Shown one piece after another: positions 46,377 to 56,103 of a DNA stretch of 64,000 bases (the stretch's first letter is position 1; each line of letters opens with the position of its first letter). Below the pieces are notes generated by a model, which saw nothing but the letters and a program-made list of their open reading frames with translations, was not told the origin of the DNA and did no database searches. This DNA is from Thalassospira sp. HF15 (GTDB lineage: Bacteria > Pseudomonadota > Alphaproteobacteria > Rhodospirillales > Thalassospiraceae). The translations under genes and the position numbers were made by a program. The stretch covers positions 1 through 64,000 of the forward strand of contig NZ_JAAVKI010000004.1 in NCBI RefSeq assembly GCF_011806525.1, in the 5' to 3' direction.

Positions 46377-47519
46377 ATGCTTGGCAGACGGATCAGCAAT
46401 ATCTATCGCCTTGGCATCAAGGAGCTTTTCAGCCTCAGACGGGACATGGTTCTGCTGGCGCTGATTGTCTGGGCGTTTTCCTTTTCGATTTACAACGCTG
46501 CCACCGGGTTTTCCCATGACTTGCGGCGTGGATCGATTGCCATTGCCGATATGGATGGCTCGGCCCTGTCGCTTCGGATTTCCGATGCGTTTTTACCGCC
46601 CTATTTCCAGGAACCGGCCCGCATTGCCGAACACGACATTGATGCGGCGATGAATAGCGGTGAATTTACCTTTGTGCTGGTGATCCCGCCACGCTTTGAA
46701 GCCGATATGGTCGGCGGGCGCGATCCGGAGGTGCAGCTTAACATTGATGCCACCGCCATGATGCAGGCCGGGATTGGTGAGGGCTATATCAGCAATATCA
46801 TCGCCCAGGAGGTCGCAACCTGGCTTGGCGGCAAATCGGCCTGGGCCGGGCAGAACCGCAGTGATGCGGCCACCATCGTGACGCGCTATACCTATAACCA
46901 GAATGTCAAAAGTGAATGGTTTACCAGCACGATGGAGATCATCAATGCGATCACGATGCTGTCGATCATTCTGTCGGGTGCAGCCCTTATTCGCGAACGC
47001 GAACATGGTACGATCGAGCATCTTCTGGTGATGCCGCTTAATCCCTATGAAATCATGCTGGCCAAGGTCTGGGCCAACGGGCTTGTGATTTTGATTGCCT
47101 GTATGCTGTCGATGATTTTCGTGGTCGAGCTGGTGCTGGGCGTGCCGATTGCCGGATCGAAGCTTTTGTTCATGAGCGGTGTGGTGATCTATCTGTTCTT
47201 TGCCACCGCACTTGGCATTTTCCTTGCGACCATGACGCGCTCCATGCCGCAATTTGGCCTGTTGTTCATTCTGGTGGTGTTGCCGTTGCGCCTGCTTTCG
47301 GGGGGCAGCACGCCGATTGAAAGCATGCCGGAAACGCTTCAGAACATCATGCAGTTTTCCCCATCAACCCATTTCGTCAAATACGCTCAGGCCATCCTGT
47401 TTCGAGGCGCGGGCATAGATGTCGTCTGGCCGGAATTCCTGCTGGTGTTTGCGATTGGGGTGGGTTTCTTTGCCTTTAGCGCCCTTCGGTTCAGGAAGAG
47501 TATCGCGCAGATGCGGTAA
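46377..47519 (+). CDS. yhhJ: ABC-2 type permease, YhhJ-like
   Basis: 380 residues. It has an N-terminal helix (about 22-42), a periplasmic domain ('IADMDGSALSLRISDAFLPP' region) and five helices from about 185. The ABC-2 signature 'REREHGTIEHLLVMPLNPYEIMLAKVWANG' between helices marks the family. An AGGAGGTG site precedes the ATG and only 4 bp separate it from the rbbA-like gene. It completes the YhiI-RbbA-YhhJ-type efflux system. A short GGGAAAC/GTTTCCC inverted repeat follows at 47562-47577. Confidence 0.9.
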   Translation: MLGRRISNIYRLGIKELFSLRRDMVLLALIVWAFSFSIYNAATGFSHDLRRGSIAIADMDGSALSLRISDAFLPPYFQEPARIAEHDIDAAMNSGEFTFVLVIPPRFEADMVGGRDPEVQLNIDATAMMQAGIGEGYISNIIAQEVATWLGGKSAWAGQNRSDAATIVTRYTYNQNVKSEWFTSTMEIINAITMLSIILSGAALIREREHGTIEHLLVMPLNPYEIMLAKVWANGLVILIACMLSMIFVVELVLGVPIAGSKLLFMSGVVIYLFFATALGIFLATMTRSMPQFGLLFILVVLPLRLLSGGSTPIESMPETLQNIMQFSPSTHFVKYAQAILFRGAGIDVVWPEFLLVFAIGVGFFAFSALRFRKSIAQMR

Positions 47520-47711
47520 AATGCGAAACGCGCAAAAGATGCAGACACACTCCCGACATATGGGAAACGGGTTTCCCGGATTGCCGGTAAATCGGGTTTG
47601 GCGATGAGACACGCCACCGATCAATAATCCTCTAAAGTGATTTGCCTACCACTGAAATACAACTTAGAGTGTAGGTCAGCATATGTCCGACACTAATGAG
47701 GAGTCGATTCA

Positions 47712-49638
47712 ATGGCGAAAACAAGTGTGTTCAAAACTGTGTCTGCCCGACGTGTCTTTCACTTTGCCTGTTTTTACATCGCTTCCGGTATCGCCGTGTC
47801 GGGTATAGCGACCACCCATAACGCGCAGGCGCAAGATACATATCCGTCGCCGTATATTGGGGGCGAAGTCGACCCCGCTTTTTGAAATACATAATGGTGC
47901 CAAGGTTGCCAAGCCAACGCTGGACTATTGGTCGCTCCCGGAAGATTCTCCTGCCCGAACATCATATGACGACGATTTTGTTGATGAAGTGGCAGACGGT
48001 GTCTGGACGTTTGGATCGCACAGCCTTGTAAACAGCCATGCCGTCCTTGGCCCTGAGGGATTGATCATTTATGACACGGGCGACAATCTTGCGGATGGTG
48101 AGAAATTCTACAGCTTGCTTCGATCGGTATCAGATGCGCCGATCCGGGCCATTATTTATTCCCACGAACATTATGTGGCCGACGCCAAGGTATTCGTTGA
48201 CTACGAAGCCGAGCGCGGAAACACCGACATACAGATTATCGCCCACAGCAACCTGAACGACTCTTTTGCCAGGACCGGTGGCGTTGCCGCCGCACATCCA
48301 GAAGTTTCCAGTGTGCTGTATGCCCGCTCCGCCCAGCAATTCAATCTTTACCTGCCTGATGAAGGCCCTGACAGCCGATACAAAAATACAATCATTCCTG
48401 CAGTAGGTGGTTTTATTCCAGCGAACACGACGGTCGTCCATGGGCAAACGTTGACTGTCGCGGGCCTTGATCTTGTATTCTATACAGATGGTATCGGGAC
48501 GGACACGACCAATCAGGTGTTGGTGTGGATTCCGTCCAAAAAGCTTGTCATGAACAACGTGCTTTGGGGGTGGTTCCCAAATATCTATAGCGCACGCGGC
48601 GGGCGTTATCGCGACCCGAACGGTTGGATGTACGCACTTGATTTCATCAGGGATTTAAAGCCCGAGATACTTCTCAGCACCCATAGCAATTCGCTAAACG
48701 GCGCAGAACAGATTGAAACCAGACTTCAAAACTATCGCGATGGCCTGGCCTATGTTCTTGATCAAACCCTTAAAGGTATTTTGATGGGACAAAGCCCGGA
48801 CGAATTGCGTTACAGCGTTGAGTTGCCCGCACGCCTGAAAAATGCCCCGATACTGGTGCAAAACTATGGCGAGGTCGCAAACATGCCGCCGCGAATCTAC
48901 ACCGCCATTTTCGGGCAGTTTGACCGAAATCGTACCGAGACGCTGAACAAACTGCATCCAGCCGAAGAAGCCGGGCGCATGATCGAAGCGATGGGCGGCG
49001 AGGCAGCGGCCCAACAAAAGGCCGAACAAGCATATGAGGATGGTGACTATCTCTGGTCAGCGCAAATTGCCGGTTACCTTGTCGTACATAACAACAGCGC
49101 CGAAAACCGCCAGATAAAAGCGAACGCCCTGCGCCAAATGGCCTATCGCACAACGTCAACAAACAGCCGGTCGTGGTACCTTTCCGAGGCGCTGGAGCTT
49201 GAGGGCAAGACAGCCGTCATTACGGCAACCCCCGCTGATGCCGCGTCCGTCCAAACCAACCTTGGCGATTACGTGAATTACTATCGGGTACGGATTAACC
49301 CGGAACGATCGGCGGAGACGAACCAGTTGCTTGCCCTTGATTTTGGGCAGGATCAACGTTTCGGACTGCGTATCCGCGAGAGCCTCGTGGATTTCATCGG
49401 CGACCTGTCAGGAACAAACACCACGCCAGATCTTGCCATTTCTCTGAGTGCTGAAGACTGGACGGCGATCTATAACAACCTGACAACCATTGATGATCTG
49501 ATAGATCAGGGAACTGTAAAAGTCACGAAGGGCAGCCGCGCAGATATCGTTGGATGGTTTGCAATGTTCGATCCGGTTTATGATTGGGAAAACGACCCTG
49601 CACTTCGCGCGCTGCAAGCGCAAATGACAGCACAATAA
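47712..49638 (+). CDS. Alkyl-sulfatase-like metallo-beta-lactamase protein, frameshifted after the signal peptide
   Basis: The ATG at 47712 opens a 57-codon frame with a Tat-like signal peptide ('SARRVFHFACFYIAS', cleavage after A-Q-A). The rest of the protein is in the next frame (open from 47857, 593 codons). Removing one G from the five-G run at 47859-47863 joins them smoothly. The body resembles SdsA1/BDS1-type alkyl sulfatases: an MBL domain, an 'alkyl sulfatase dimerisation' helical region (about 330-460) and an SCP2-like C-terminus. The metal motif is 'YSHEHYVAD' instead of HxHxDH, so the metal site is atypical. Either a pseudogene, a slippage-expressed gene or a sequencing error. Confidence 0.7.
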
Positions 49639-49660
49639 GCAGAATGGCGCGTTATTACAG

Positions 49661-49692
49661 GCCCCGGCGGCAGCAGCCTCCGGGGCTTTTTT
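49661..49692 (+). terminator. Rho-independent terminator after the sulfatase-like gene
   Basis: GCCCCGG (49661-49667) pairs with CCGGGGC (49680-49686) and is followed by six Ts. Confidence 0.8.
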
Positions 49693-49761
49693 GCGCGCAT
49701 CGTTGCGGAACAAAGAAGGCCAGAAACAACAAACCCCGCACGGGAACCGGCGGGGCGGGAA

Positions 49762-49838
49762 TGGTGGGCCTAACAAGACTCGAACTTGTGACCTCTCGCA
49801 TGTCAAGCGAACGCTCTAACCAACTGAGCTATAGGCCC
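49762..49838 (-). tRNA. tRNA-Val (anticodon GAC)
   Basis: The minus strand folds as a full tRNA. Acceptor GGGCCTA pairs with TAGGCCC, followed by discriminator A and an encoded CCA. The D arm contains AGCTCAGTTGGTTAGAGC. The anticodon stem TTCGC/GCGAG encloses loop TTGACAT (anticodon complement at 49802-49804), and the T arm has GTTCGAGTC. Length is 77 nt including CCA. No integrase gene or duplicated tRNA end is seen beside it. Confidence 0.95.
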
Positions 49839-50083
49839 GCAAATCCATCTTTCCAACGACCAGAGTTTCAGAAGGTGAAACAGTGGTCTGTGCCGTTTGC
49901 GTCGGCGAGGCGGTATTTAGCCCAAGGCAGGCAAAGGCGCAACCCCAGAAATGGTTTTTTGACAAAAAATGTTCATCAAATCCGTGGCAATTCCCATATG
50001 CTAGAAGATAGTATGATAACGGATCGCAAGACGCACGACGAAGCCCAAATCCGTGTCATAAGGGATGGACATTACGAAAGACA

Positions 50084-50950
50084 ATGAACCAGTTGCCTTC
50101 GGAACTCGCCTCAACTGGCCCTGCCACCGTTATCCTGCCACCCCGGCAAACCCTGCCGGTGGTGTTTGCGTCCCCGCATTCCGGCCGCCATTACCCGCAG
50201 GATCTGATTGAACGGGCGCGGATCGGCGCGTTTGAACTGCGCGCGTCCGAAGATGCCTTTGTCGATCAGCTGTTCAATGCAGCACCCAAGCTGGGGGCGC
50301 CGCTGCTTTCCGCGACATTCCCGCGCGCCTATGTTGATGTGAACCGGGCGGCGATGGAACTTGATCCGCGCATGTTTGATGGCAACCTGCCCGAAGATAA
50401 CGACATCAATTCCATGCGAGCCCTTTCCGGCCTGGGATCCATCCCGCGTGTGGTCAGTGGCGGGGTCGAGATCTATAAAACCCGCCTGCCCGCCGAAGAA
50501 GCGCTTTCGCGGATTGATGCATTTTACCGGCCCTATCACACCGCCTTGCAGAAACTGATTGATCAGACGCGCTCGGAGTTTGGCTATTGCATTCTGATCG
50601 ATTGCCATTCCATGCCAGGGGATTCGTACGACAGCGCAAAAAACCGCGTTGATCTGGTGCTTGGCGATTGCTATGGAAGTTCCTGCCACCCGTCATTGAC
50701 GCGGTTTGTGGACGATTGTTTTCGCGATATGGGCTTTGCGCCCGCGCACAATGATCCATATGCCGGGGGTTATTGCACACGCCATTACGGTCGCCCGCAA
50801 GAACATGTGCATTGCCTTCAGATCGAGCTTTCTCGTGCGCTTTATATGGATGAAAAGACAATCAGCCCGCATCGCGGCTTTGACGTCCTGCGCGACCAGA
50901 TGACCGACCTGATATCGCGCTTCCATGATCTCGACGGGACCCTGCTTTAA
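50084..50950 (+). CDS. N-formylglutamate amidohydrolase family protein
   Basis: 288 residues. The family block 'VVFASPHSGRHYP' near 26-38 supplies a metal histidine, 'ASEDAFVDQLF' follows, and 'LIDCHSMPG' near 170 and 'HVHCLQIELSRALYMDE' near 244 hold further conserved residues. HutG-type enzymes release formate from N-formyl-L-glutamate in one branch of histidine degradation; many members sit away from hut genes and have unknown amide substrates. It overlaps the next gene (TAATG) so the two are co-expressed. The upstream 245 bp after tRNA-Val holds only a weak ribosome site. Confidence 0.87.
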   Translation: MNQLPSELASTGPATVILPPRQTLPVVFASPHSGRHYPQDLIERARIGAFELRASEDAFVDQLFNAAPKLGAPLLSATFPRAYVDVNRAAMELDPRMFDGNLPEDNDINSMRALSGLGSIPRVVSGGVEIYKTRLPAEEALSRIDAFYRPYHTALQKLIDQTRSEFGYCILIDCHSMPGDSYDSAKNRVDLVLGDCYGSSCHPSLTRFVDDCFRDMGFAPAHNDPYAGGYCTRHYGRPQEHVHCLQIELSRALYMDEKTISPHRGFDVLRDQMTDLISRFHDLDGTLL

Positions 50951-51528
50951 TGACAGACACCACCGACACCAGTGACGTTTTGAGCGATCTGGTCATCCGC
51001 GATGCCGAACCCGAAGATTTCGAACGCATCACCGAGATTTACGGTCACCATGTTCTGCATGGCTTGGCATCGTTTGAAGAACGTGCGCCCGAAATCGCCG
51101 AACTGACATCGCGCTGGCAGCATGTGCGCGAACGCGGCCTGCCCTATCTGGTGGCTGATGTTGATGGCCGGGTTGAGGGATTTGCCTATGCCGGAGCCTA
51201 TCGGACACGTCCGGCATACCGGTTTACGGTCGAAGACACGATTTACATTGCCCCCGAAGTCGTCGGCAAGGGGGCTGGCAGTGCGTTGCTGTCGGAATTG
51301 ATCACGCGGGTGACCGCCCTTGGTTATCGCCAGATGATTGCTGTGATTGGCGACAGTGCCAATGTGGCATCCATCGGCCTGCATGCGCGGCTGGGCTTTC
51401 GGGTGGCGGGCACGCTTCAGTCGGCTGGCTTTAAAATGGGCCGCTGGGTCGATAGCGTGATCATGCAGCGCGGTCTGGGCGACGGGGATAGCGATACGCC
51501 GGATAACGACCCGACGCGCGAGAAATAG
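50950..51528 (+). CDS. GNAT N-acetyltransferase, phosphinothricin acetyltransferase-like
   Basis: 192 residues. The GNAT fold has its acetyl-CoA loop in 'YIAPEVVGKGAGSALLSELI', preceded by 'VAFAYAG'-like strand 'VEGFAYAGAYRTRPAYR' typical of the Pat/Bar/YncA subfamily that acetylates phosphinothricin, methionine sulfone or similar amines. A unique acidic tail ('GDGDSDTPDNDP') follows. The start codon overlaps the amidohydrolase stop by one base. Substrate unknown; a role in amino-acid analogue detoxification is plausible. Confidence 0.87.
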   Translation: MTDTTDTSDVLSDLVIRDAEPEDFERITEIYGHHVLHGLASFEERAPEIAELTSRWQHVRERGLPYLVADVDGRVEGFAYAGAYRTRPAYRFTVEDTIYIAPEVVGKGAGSALLSELITRVTALGYRQMIAVIGDSANVASIGLHARLGFRVAGTLQSAGFKMGRWVDSVIMQRGLGDGDSDTPDNDPTREK

Positions 51529-51717
51529 ACATAAAACGGCTTGAAGAGATTACAAAGGGGCACTGTCGCGGCACTGTCGGGCAGCGCCTTTTTGCATTTG
51601 GACGGCAAATCGACCGGGAGTTAATTTGCACCGCACCATTTCAGCAATTCCAAAACACACCATATGCTCAGCGGTTGAGTATATGATCTTTTATTCGCTA
51701 ACGGGCTGAATTTAGGC

Positions 51718-51794
51718 AAAAAGAAGGCCGCCTGTGACAGCGGCCCAAGTCTAGGGAGGAAACGTCCAAGAAACGAGCGACAAGTCGCTCGCCG
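51718..51794 (-). ncRNA. mmgR: Candidate mmgR/suhB-type (alpha-r8) small regulatory RNA
   Basis: On the minus strand: a 5' hairpin GAGCGAC-TT-GTCGCTC (51775-51790), then a single-stranded stretch containing TTTCCTCCCT (51753-51762) and AGACTTG, then a GGCCGC/GCGGCC hairpin (51726-51745), then TTCTTTTT. This order and the TTTCCTCCCT core are the hallmarks I know for the alphaproteobacterial MmgR sRNA, about 77 nt long, which binds Hfq and limits polyhydroxybutyrate accumulation in Sinorhizobium. The CCTCCC core can pair with ribosome binding sites. The 5' end is estimated. Confidence 0.7.
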
Positions 51795-52316
51795 GAATGC
51801 ACTGCGTCCTACCGCAGCGCACAAATGGAGATTACTGATTCGATGCGCAGGACGCAATAGCTTTTTGACTATTTTTTTGTCATAAATATTACTGCTTCTT
51901 TTTTGTGCATTATTTTAAGGCATTGCCCCCTAAACGCGCGCAAAATTCATATCTCCCGGTTATTTTTTGATCACCGAAGAAAATCGAATGTTCGAAAGGG
52001 ATCAAAGAATCGGTGCGAATCCGAACAGAACTGAGTCGGTCCTTGCACCGTTTTTCAGGCCGATTCCGAATTCTGCTTACGGCACGACGCATCAAGGGCA
52101 GCCCGCACGATCACATCCGAGACTCAGGCAATATATTCGCCATCCATGTCGCCCCCATACGAGGCAGCACGAGACGATGAAATGCACGTACGGAGCCGCA
52201 CCTGGCACATACGACACACGTTATTGCGTTATGGCATCAATGGATTAAGGCGTCGGGCGAGGAAGACGGTGCGCGTGAAGAGCTGCTTTTGTGCAGGGAA
52301 ACAGCGAGGCCGGGGA
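51795..52316. other. Non-coding stretch between the sRNA and the diguanylate cyclase gene
   Basis: The part just right of the sRNA should hold its promoter (minus strand). Around 51861-51960 the DNA is very A+T-rich. Short open frames occur in both directions but none has a convincing ribosome site, family pattern or codon bias. I see no repeat or further RNA gene. Confidence 0.4.
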
Positions 52317-53555
52317 TCAGTTGATGCTTTGATCAACAGAGGGAGCGTTGGTCGTTGACGGTGACGGTGATGCCAGCGTGCTGACGGTGTTGCGCCGCCC
52401 TGAATAGCCATGCGCGACCAGATCGTCGCGATCCCGGCGTTTTTTGGCGTCATACATGCGCTGATCCGCAAGCTCGATCAGGTTCTGTGGCAGGGCGATG
52501 GCATCTTCGATGCGTTCGGAAAGACCAACACTGGCCTTTTGCACCTGTCCGTTTTCAAGCTTTGCCAGCCCCGGGGCCATGACGCGTTCAAGCACCTCGG
52601 CCGCGCGGGCCCGGCCCAGTTCGGGCAGCAGGACAAGGAACTCCTCCCCGCCCCAACGCACCACCAGATCGGACCGGCGGAAGCGATGGATCAGGTTATT
52701 GCCAACTTCACCAAGAATACGGTCACCGTAATCATGGCCATAACGGTCATTGATCTGCTTGAAATCATCAAGGTCAATGAAGGCAACAGTGTACGGGACA
52801 TTTTTACGCAGCGCGCCGTCGAAGCTGACGCGGATCATTTCCATGCCAAAGGCACGGGTGTAGCAGTTGGTCAGCGGATCAATAGCGATTTCGTGCGCGG
52901 CCGTGATGGTACGATATAGCTGCACAAGTGCCGAACACAGTGCGAGCGGCAGCAAGAAGGCCAACAGCATCTCAAACGGGACAAAGCCGGTTTCAAGCCC
53001 GGATTGCGCGGCGATGGCAAGCAACACAATAAACGGCATCGAAAGCAGGCCTGCCTCAAGCAGCGTCACCGGCATGATGGCAATCATCATCACCAGACCG
53101 ATCAGAAGGAAGCTGTGAGAACTGTGCATATAATCGGTTGCCAGCGGATCGTTGCCAGCAAAGACACACAGCAAGCTTGCCGCGACAATCAGCATCAGCA
53201 TCGGCAAGTAAGGAAAGCGTCGCCGCCAGCGTGCACTGACCGCGCGATTGGTGATCACGGCAAGCGCAACCCCAGCGACCAGAAGACGCAAGACGAAGGT
53301 TTGTGACGACACCATTTCAGAAGAAAAGGCCCCATCCCAGAACGGAACCGCGCACATCAGGAGAAGCACGAAAAGAGCGGCAAAACGGGCGGAGAGCTGA
53401 ATCGATTCCTTGCGGCGCAGATGCAGCAGCTCTGCATGCCGAGGCGTGTAGAGAAAATCCCGATAGCAACATCGCAATGTCTTTTTAGACGCGCTGCTAT
53501 TTTTCTGAGGGCCTGTATCCACGCGAACCGCTCCAACCTGATTTAAGTGGACCAT
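52317..53555 (-). CDS. Membrane-bound diguanylate cyclase (GGDEF domain)
   Basis: 412 residues. About six hydrophobic helices lie between 55 and 215, and a GGDEF domain follows. It starts 'DPLTNCYTRAFG', has 'AFIDLDDFKQINDRYGHDYGD', and carries the active-site loop as GGEEF in 'VVRWGGEEFLVLLPE', an active variant. The product would be cyclic di-GMP, favouring biofilm over motility. No RxxD inhibitory site is obvious just before GGEEF. The C-terminal ~40 residues are a low-complexity S/T/P tail. It is a single gene with an AAAGGG ribosome site. Confidence 0.9.
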   Translation of the reverse strand: MVHLNQVGAVRVDTGPQKNSSASKKTLRCCYRDFLYTPRHAELLHLRRKESIQLSARFAALFVLLLMCAVPFWDGAFSSEMVSSQTFVLRLLVAGVALAVITNRAVSARWRRRFPYLPMLMLIVAASLLCVFAGNDPLATDYMHSSHSFLLIGLVMMIAIMPVTLLEAGLLSMPFIVLLAIAAQSGLETGFVPFEMLLAFLLPLALCSALVQLYRTITAAHEIAIDPLTNCYTRAFGMEMIRVSFDGALRKNVPYTVAFIDLDDFKQINDRYGHDYGDRILGEVGNNLIHRFRRSDLVVRWGGEEFLVLLPELGRARAAEVLERVMAPGLAKLENGQVQKASVGLSERIEDAIALPQNLIELADQRMYDAKKRRDRDDLVAHGYSGRRNTVSTLASPSPSTTNAPSVDQSIN

Positions 53556-53908
53556 TCGGGCCCTTTTTATAGCAGGTTCATCGTTCCTCTATTTGGTCGA
53601 ATACACAACTATACATTTGGGTGGCGCACGGTGGCATTAGGGTTGGAATAGAGCTTTAAAACAGCAAGATCCAACCCCAAGATATTGATTCGTAAATAAA
53701 AAGTTAATGGAGAAACCACCATATCTGGCGACAAAAAAATTTGCTGATAGCTTTCTACTGCAGGTGGAAACTTCAACCGCAGGATTTTTTGCACCGGAAA
53801 CTGAAACGGCGCACCGGTTTACGGTGCGCCGTCCAAGTTCAACCCGATCAAAGGGTGATTATGCGGTGGTATAGAGTTGTGATCGCGCCCATCCAGATCA
53901 GGGACTGA
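53556..53908. other. Non-coding gap with a strong hairpin near its left-operon end
   Basis: No gene is seen. An 11-bp perfect stem, ACGGCGCACCG/CGGTGCGCCGT (53806-53832) with a 5-nt loop, lies beyond the dgcA stop. It lacks a clear U-run on either strand, so it may be a weak terminator or an mRNA 3'-end stabiliser for the dgcN-dgcA transcript. Confidence 0.45.
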
Positions 53909-54889
53909 TCAGCCCCAAAGTTCGCGATCGGGAAGCCCCATCACGCCATTATTGAATGTCAGGGCGTGATCACGGTCCTTGGCCATCCAGATCGGACCAT
54001 CGAGATCGACAATGCGCGACATGGCACCGGTGATCATGGCGGGTGCCATGGCAAGGGATGTGCCGACCATGCAGCCGGTCATCAGTTGCATGCCGGCCTT
54101 TGATGCGGCCTCTGCCAGTTCAAGCGCGCCGGTGAGACCACCGGTCTTGTCGAGCTTGATATTGATCATGTCATAGAGATTGGCCAGACGCGGAATGTCG
54201 GCCAATGTATGAACCGATTCGTCGGCACACAGCAGCACAGGGCAATCGATATCGATCAACCCGCCATCCTGCCCGGCAGGCAGCGGCTGTTCGATCATCT
54301 CGACACCAAGGCCATCAAGTTCGGCCCCGATATCTTCGAGCAGATCAAGCGACCAGGCCTCGTTGGCATCAACAATGATGCGCGCCTTGGGCGAGCCTTC
54401 ACGCACGGCGCGGACCGACTCAAGGACATTTTCGCCATTGAGCTTGACCTTGAGCAACGGCGCATGGGCGATCTTGCGGGCCGCTTCGCGCATGTTGTCC
54501 GGGGTATCGATCGACAGCGTTTCGGCCGTAATCACTCCTTCCGGGGCCTTGTGCCCGAGCAATTCCCAAACACGACGGCCCATACGCTTGGCTTCGAGAT
54601 CCCAATAGGCGCAATCGACTGCATTGCGCGCAGCGCCGGCCTTCATGGCATCCTGAAGTTCCTTGCGGGTCATGCCGCGATCAAGGGCATCTGCCTGTGC
54701 TTCGATGTCGGCAATGACACCGTCGACCGTTTCATCATACCGGGCATAGGGAACGCATTCCCCGTACCCGGTATGGGTGCCGTCGCTCAGGGTCACCTTG
54801 ACCACATGTGCCTCGGTCCGTGCCCCGCGCGAGATTTTGAAAACCTGCGCAAGCGGGAAGACTTCGGAAATCACAGTGAGTTTTGGCAA
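53909..54889 (-). CDS. dgcA: Enolase-superfamily racemase, DgcA (N-acetyl-D-glutamate racemase) type
   Basis: 326 residues from a TTG start (54887-54889) with GGAG upstream, two bases after the dgcN stop; the longer frame would run deep into dgcN. It is a MLE/dipeptide-epimerase-like enolase member: capping domain 'GYGECVPYARYDETVDGVIA', catalytic KxK in 'PLLKVKLNG', metal ligands in 'IIVDANEAW', 'MIEQPLP' and 'LCADESVH', and the second lysine in 'NIKLDKTGG'. In marine bacteria DgcA racemises N-acetyl-D-glutamate after DgcN acetylates D-glutamate. Adjacency to dgcN makes this role more likely than dipeptide epimerase. Confidence 0.82.
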   Translation of the reverse strand: MPKLTVISEVFPLAQVFKISRGARTEAHVVKVTLSDGTHTGYGECVPYARYDETVDGVIADIEAQADALDRGMTRKELQDAMKAGAARNAVDCAYWDLEAKRMGRRVWELLGHKAPEGVITAETLSIDTPDNMREAARKIAHAPLLKVKLNGENVLESVRAVREGSPKARIIVDANEAWSLDLLEDIGAELDGLGVEMIEQPLPAGQDGGLIDIDCPVLLCADESVHTLADIPRLANLYDMINIKLDKTGGLTGALELAEAASKAGMQLMTGCMVGTSLAMAPAMITGAMSRIVDLDGPIWMAKDRDHALTFNNGVMGLPDRELWG

Positions 54890-54890
54890 C

Positions 54891-55895
54891 TTAGATCTCC
54901 TGCAGCTTGTCGACCAGCGGTGCAACGCCGGTACGAACCGGGTCAACAGCCGGAAGACCGAATTCGGCTTCGATGTCAGCCAGAAGCTTGGTCGCAGCCG
55001 CATCATCAAGCGCCTTGGTGTTGACGGCAAAACCGACAACCTTGCAAGCCGGGTTGGTCAGCTTGGCGTGCTGCAGGTTGACTTCAAGGCAGGTCTTGAG
55101 ATCCGGCAGCTTGTAACCCGGCAGACCACGCATATGTTCGCGGGTCGGCTCGTGGCAGACAACAAGCGCATCAGGCTGGGATCCGTGGATCAGACCCATG
55201 GAAACACCGGCGAACGATGCGTGGAACAGGCTGCCCTGCCCTTCCATGACGTCCCAGTGATCGGCATCATTGGCCGGTGCAATGGTTTCAACCGCGCCAG
55301 AGATGAAGTCGGAAATCACGGCATCAACCGAAATGCCTTCGCCCGCGATGAAGATACCGGTCTGGCCGGTTGCACGGAAGTCGGATTTGATGCCGCGCTT
55401 TTTGAATTCGGCGTCGATGGCAAGGGCGGTGTACATCTTACCGACCGAACAGTCGGTACCAACGGCCAGAACGCGCTTGCCCGAACGTTTTTCACCGTTA
55501 CCGACCGGCACTTTGCCATCAAAATGACGGACGTCAAACAGGCTGACACCTTTGGCCTTGGCCGCATCAACCAGCTCGGGAATGGTGGACAGACGGGTGT
55601 GCAGACCGTTGGCGATGTCCATGCCGGCATCAATGGCTGCCAGCAGGGTTTCCATCCATGCCGGGCCGATGATACCGCCACGGTTGGCAACGCCAAGCAC
55701 AAGGGTTTTAACGCCGGCTGCCTTTGCTTCGGCAATCGACATTTCCGGCAGACCGAGGTCGGCCTTGCAGTTAGGCAGGCTCAGCTGACCGACGCACCAT
55801 TCCGGGCGCCACTGCTTGATACCGATAGCGGTTTTCGCGGCCAGTTCGTCCGGCGCGTCACCAAGAAACATAAGATACGGATGTGCGATTTTCAT
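54891..55895 (-). CDS. dgcN: DUF1611 P-loop protein, DgcN (D-glutamate N-acetyltransferase) type
   Basis: 334 residues. An N-terminal Rossmann-like domain ('YLMFLGDAPDELAAKTAIGI') is followed by a P-loop domain with 'AVGTDCSVGKMYTALAID' near 150 and 'VMEGQGSLFH' near 215, the DUF1611 pattern. The ATG at 55893-55895 has a perfect AGGAGG. DgcN is reported to acetylate D-glutamate with acetyl-CoA in marine Proteobacteria, and DgcA then converts the product to the L-form. D-glutamate from peptidoglycan is a plausible nutrient. The pair is divergent from a glutamate-ligase gene, across 208 bp with no obvious regulator gene. Confidence 0.82.
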   Translation of the reverse strand: MKIAHPYLMFLGDAPDELAAKTAIGIKQWRPEWCVGQLSLPNCKADLGLPEMSIAEAKAAGVKTLVLGVANRGGIIGPAWMETLLAAIDAGMDIANGLHTRLSTIPELVDAAKAKGVSLFDVRHFDGKVPVGNGEKRSGKRVLAVGTDCSVGKMYTALAIDAEFKKRGIKSDFRATGQTGIFIAGEGISVDAVISDFISGAVETIAPANDADHWDVMEGQGSLFHASFAGVSMGLIHGSQPDALVVCHEPTREHMRGLPGYKLPDLKTCLEVNLQHAKLTNPACKVVGFAVNTKALDDAAATKLLADIEAEFGLPAVDPVRTGVAPLVDKLQEI

Positions 55896-56103
55896 AATAC
55901 CTCCTTGACCAGCATCCAAACGCTGCTCTTAATATTGTGGCGCGACTATAGCGCAATCTGGTAGGATCGTTCCAGAGATATGAAACGATATCTTCGACAA
56001 TCCTACCGAAACTTCGACTATAATTCTAAAAAACACGACAATAACGAAATTAAATACAATAGTCTTCGAAGACCAACATCCTTTCTTGTGAATTTGTTCG
56101 GGA

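Noticed and set aside
49762..50083. tRNA-Val as an integration site
   Set aside because: No integrase, no duplicated tRNA 3' end and no change in base composition beside the tRNA.
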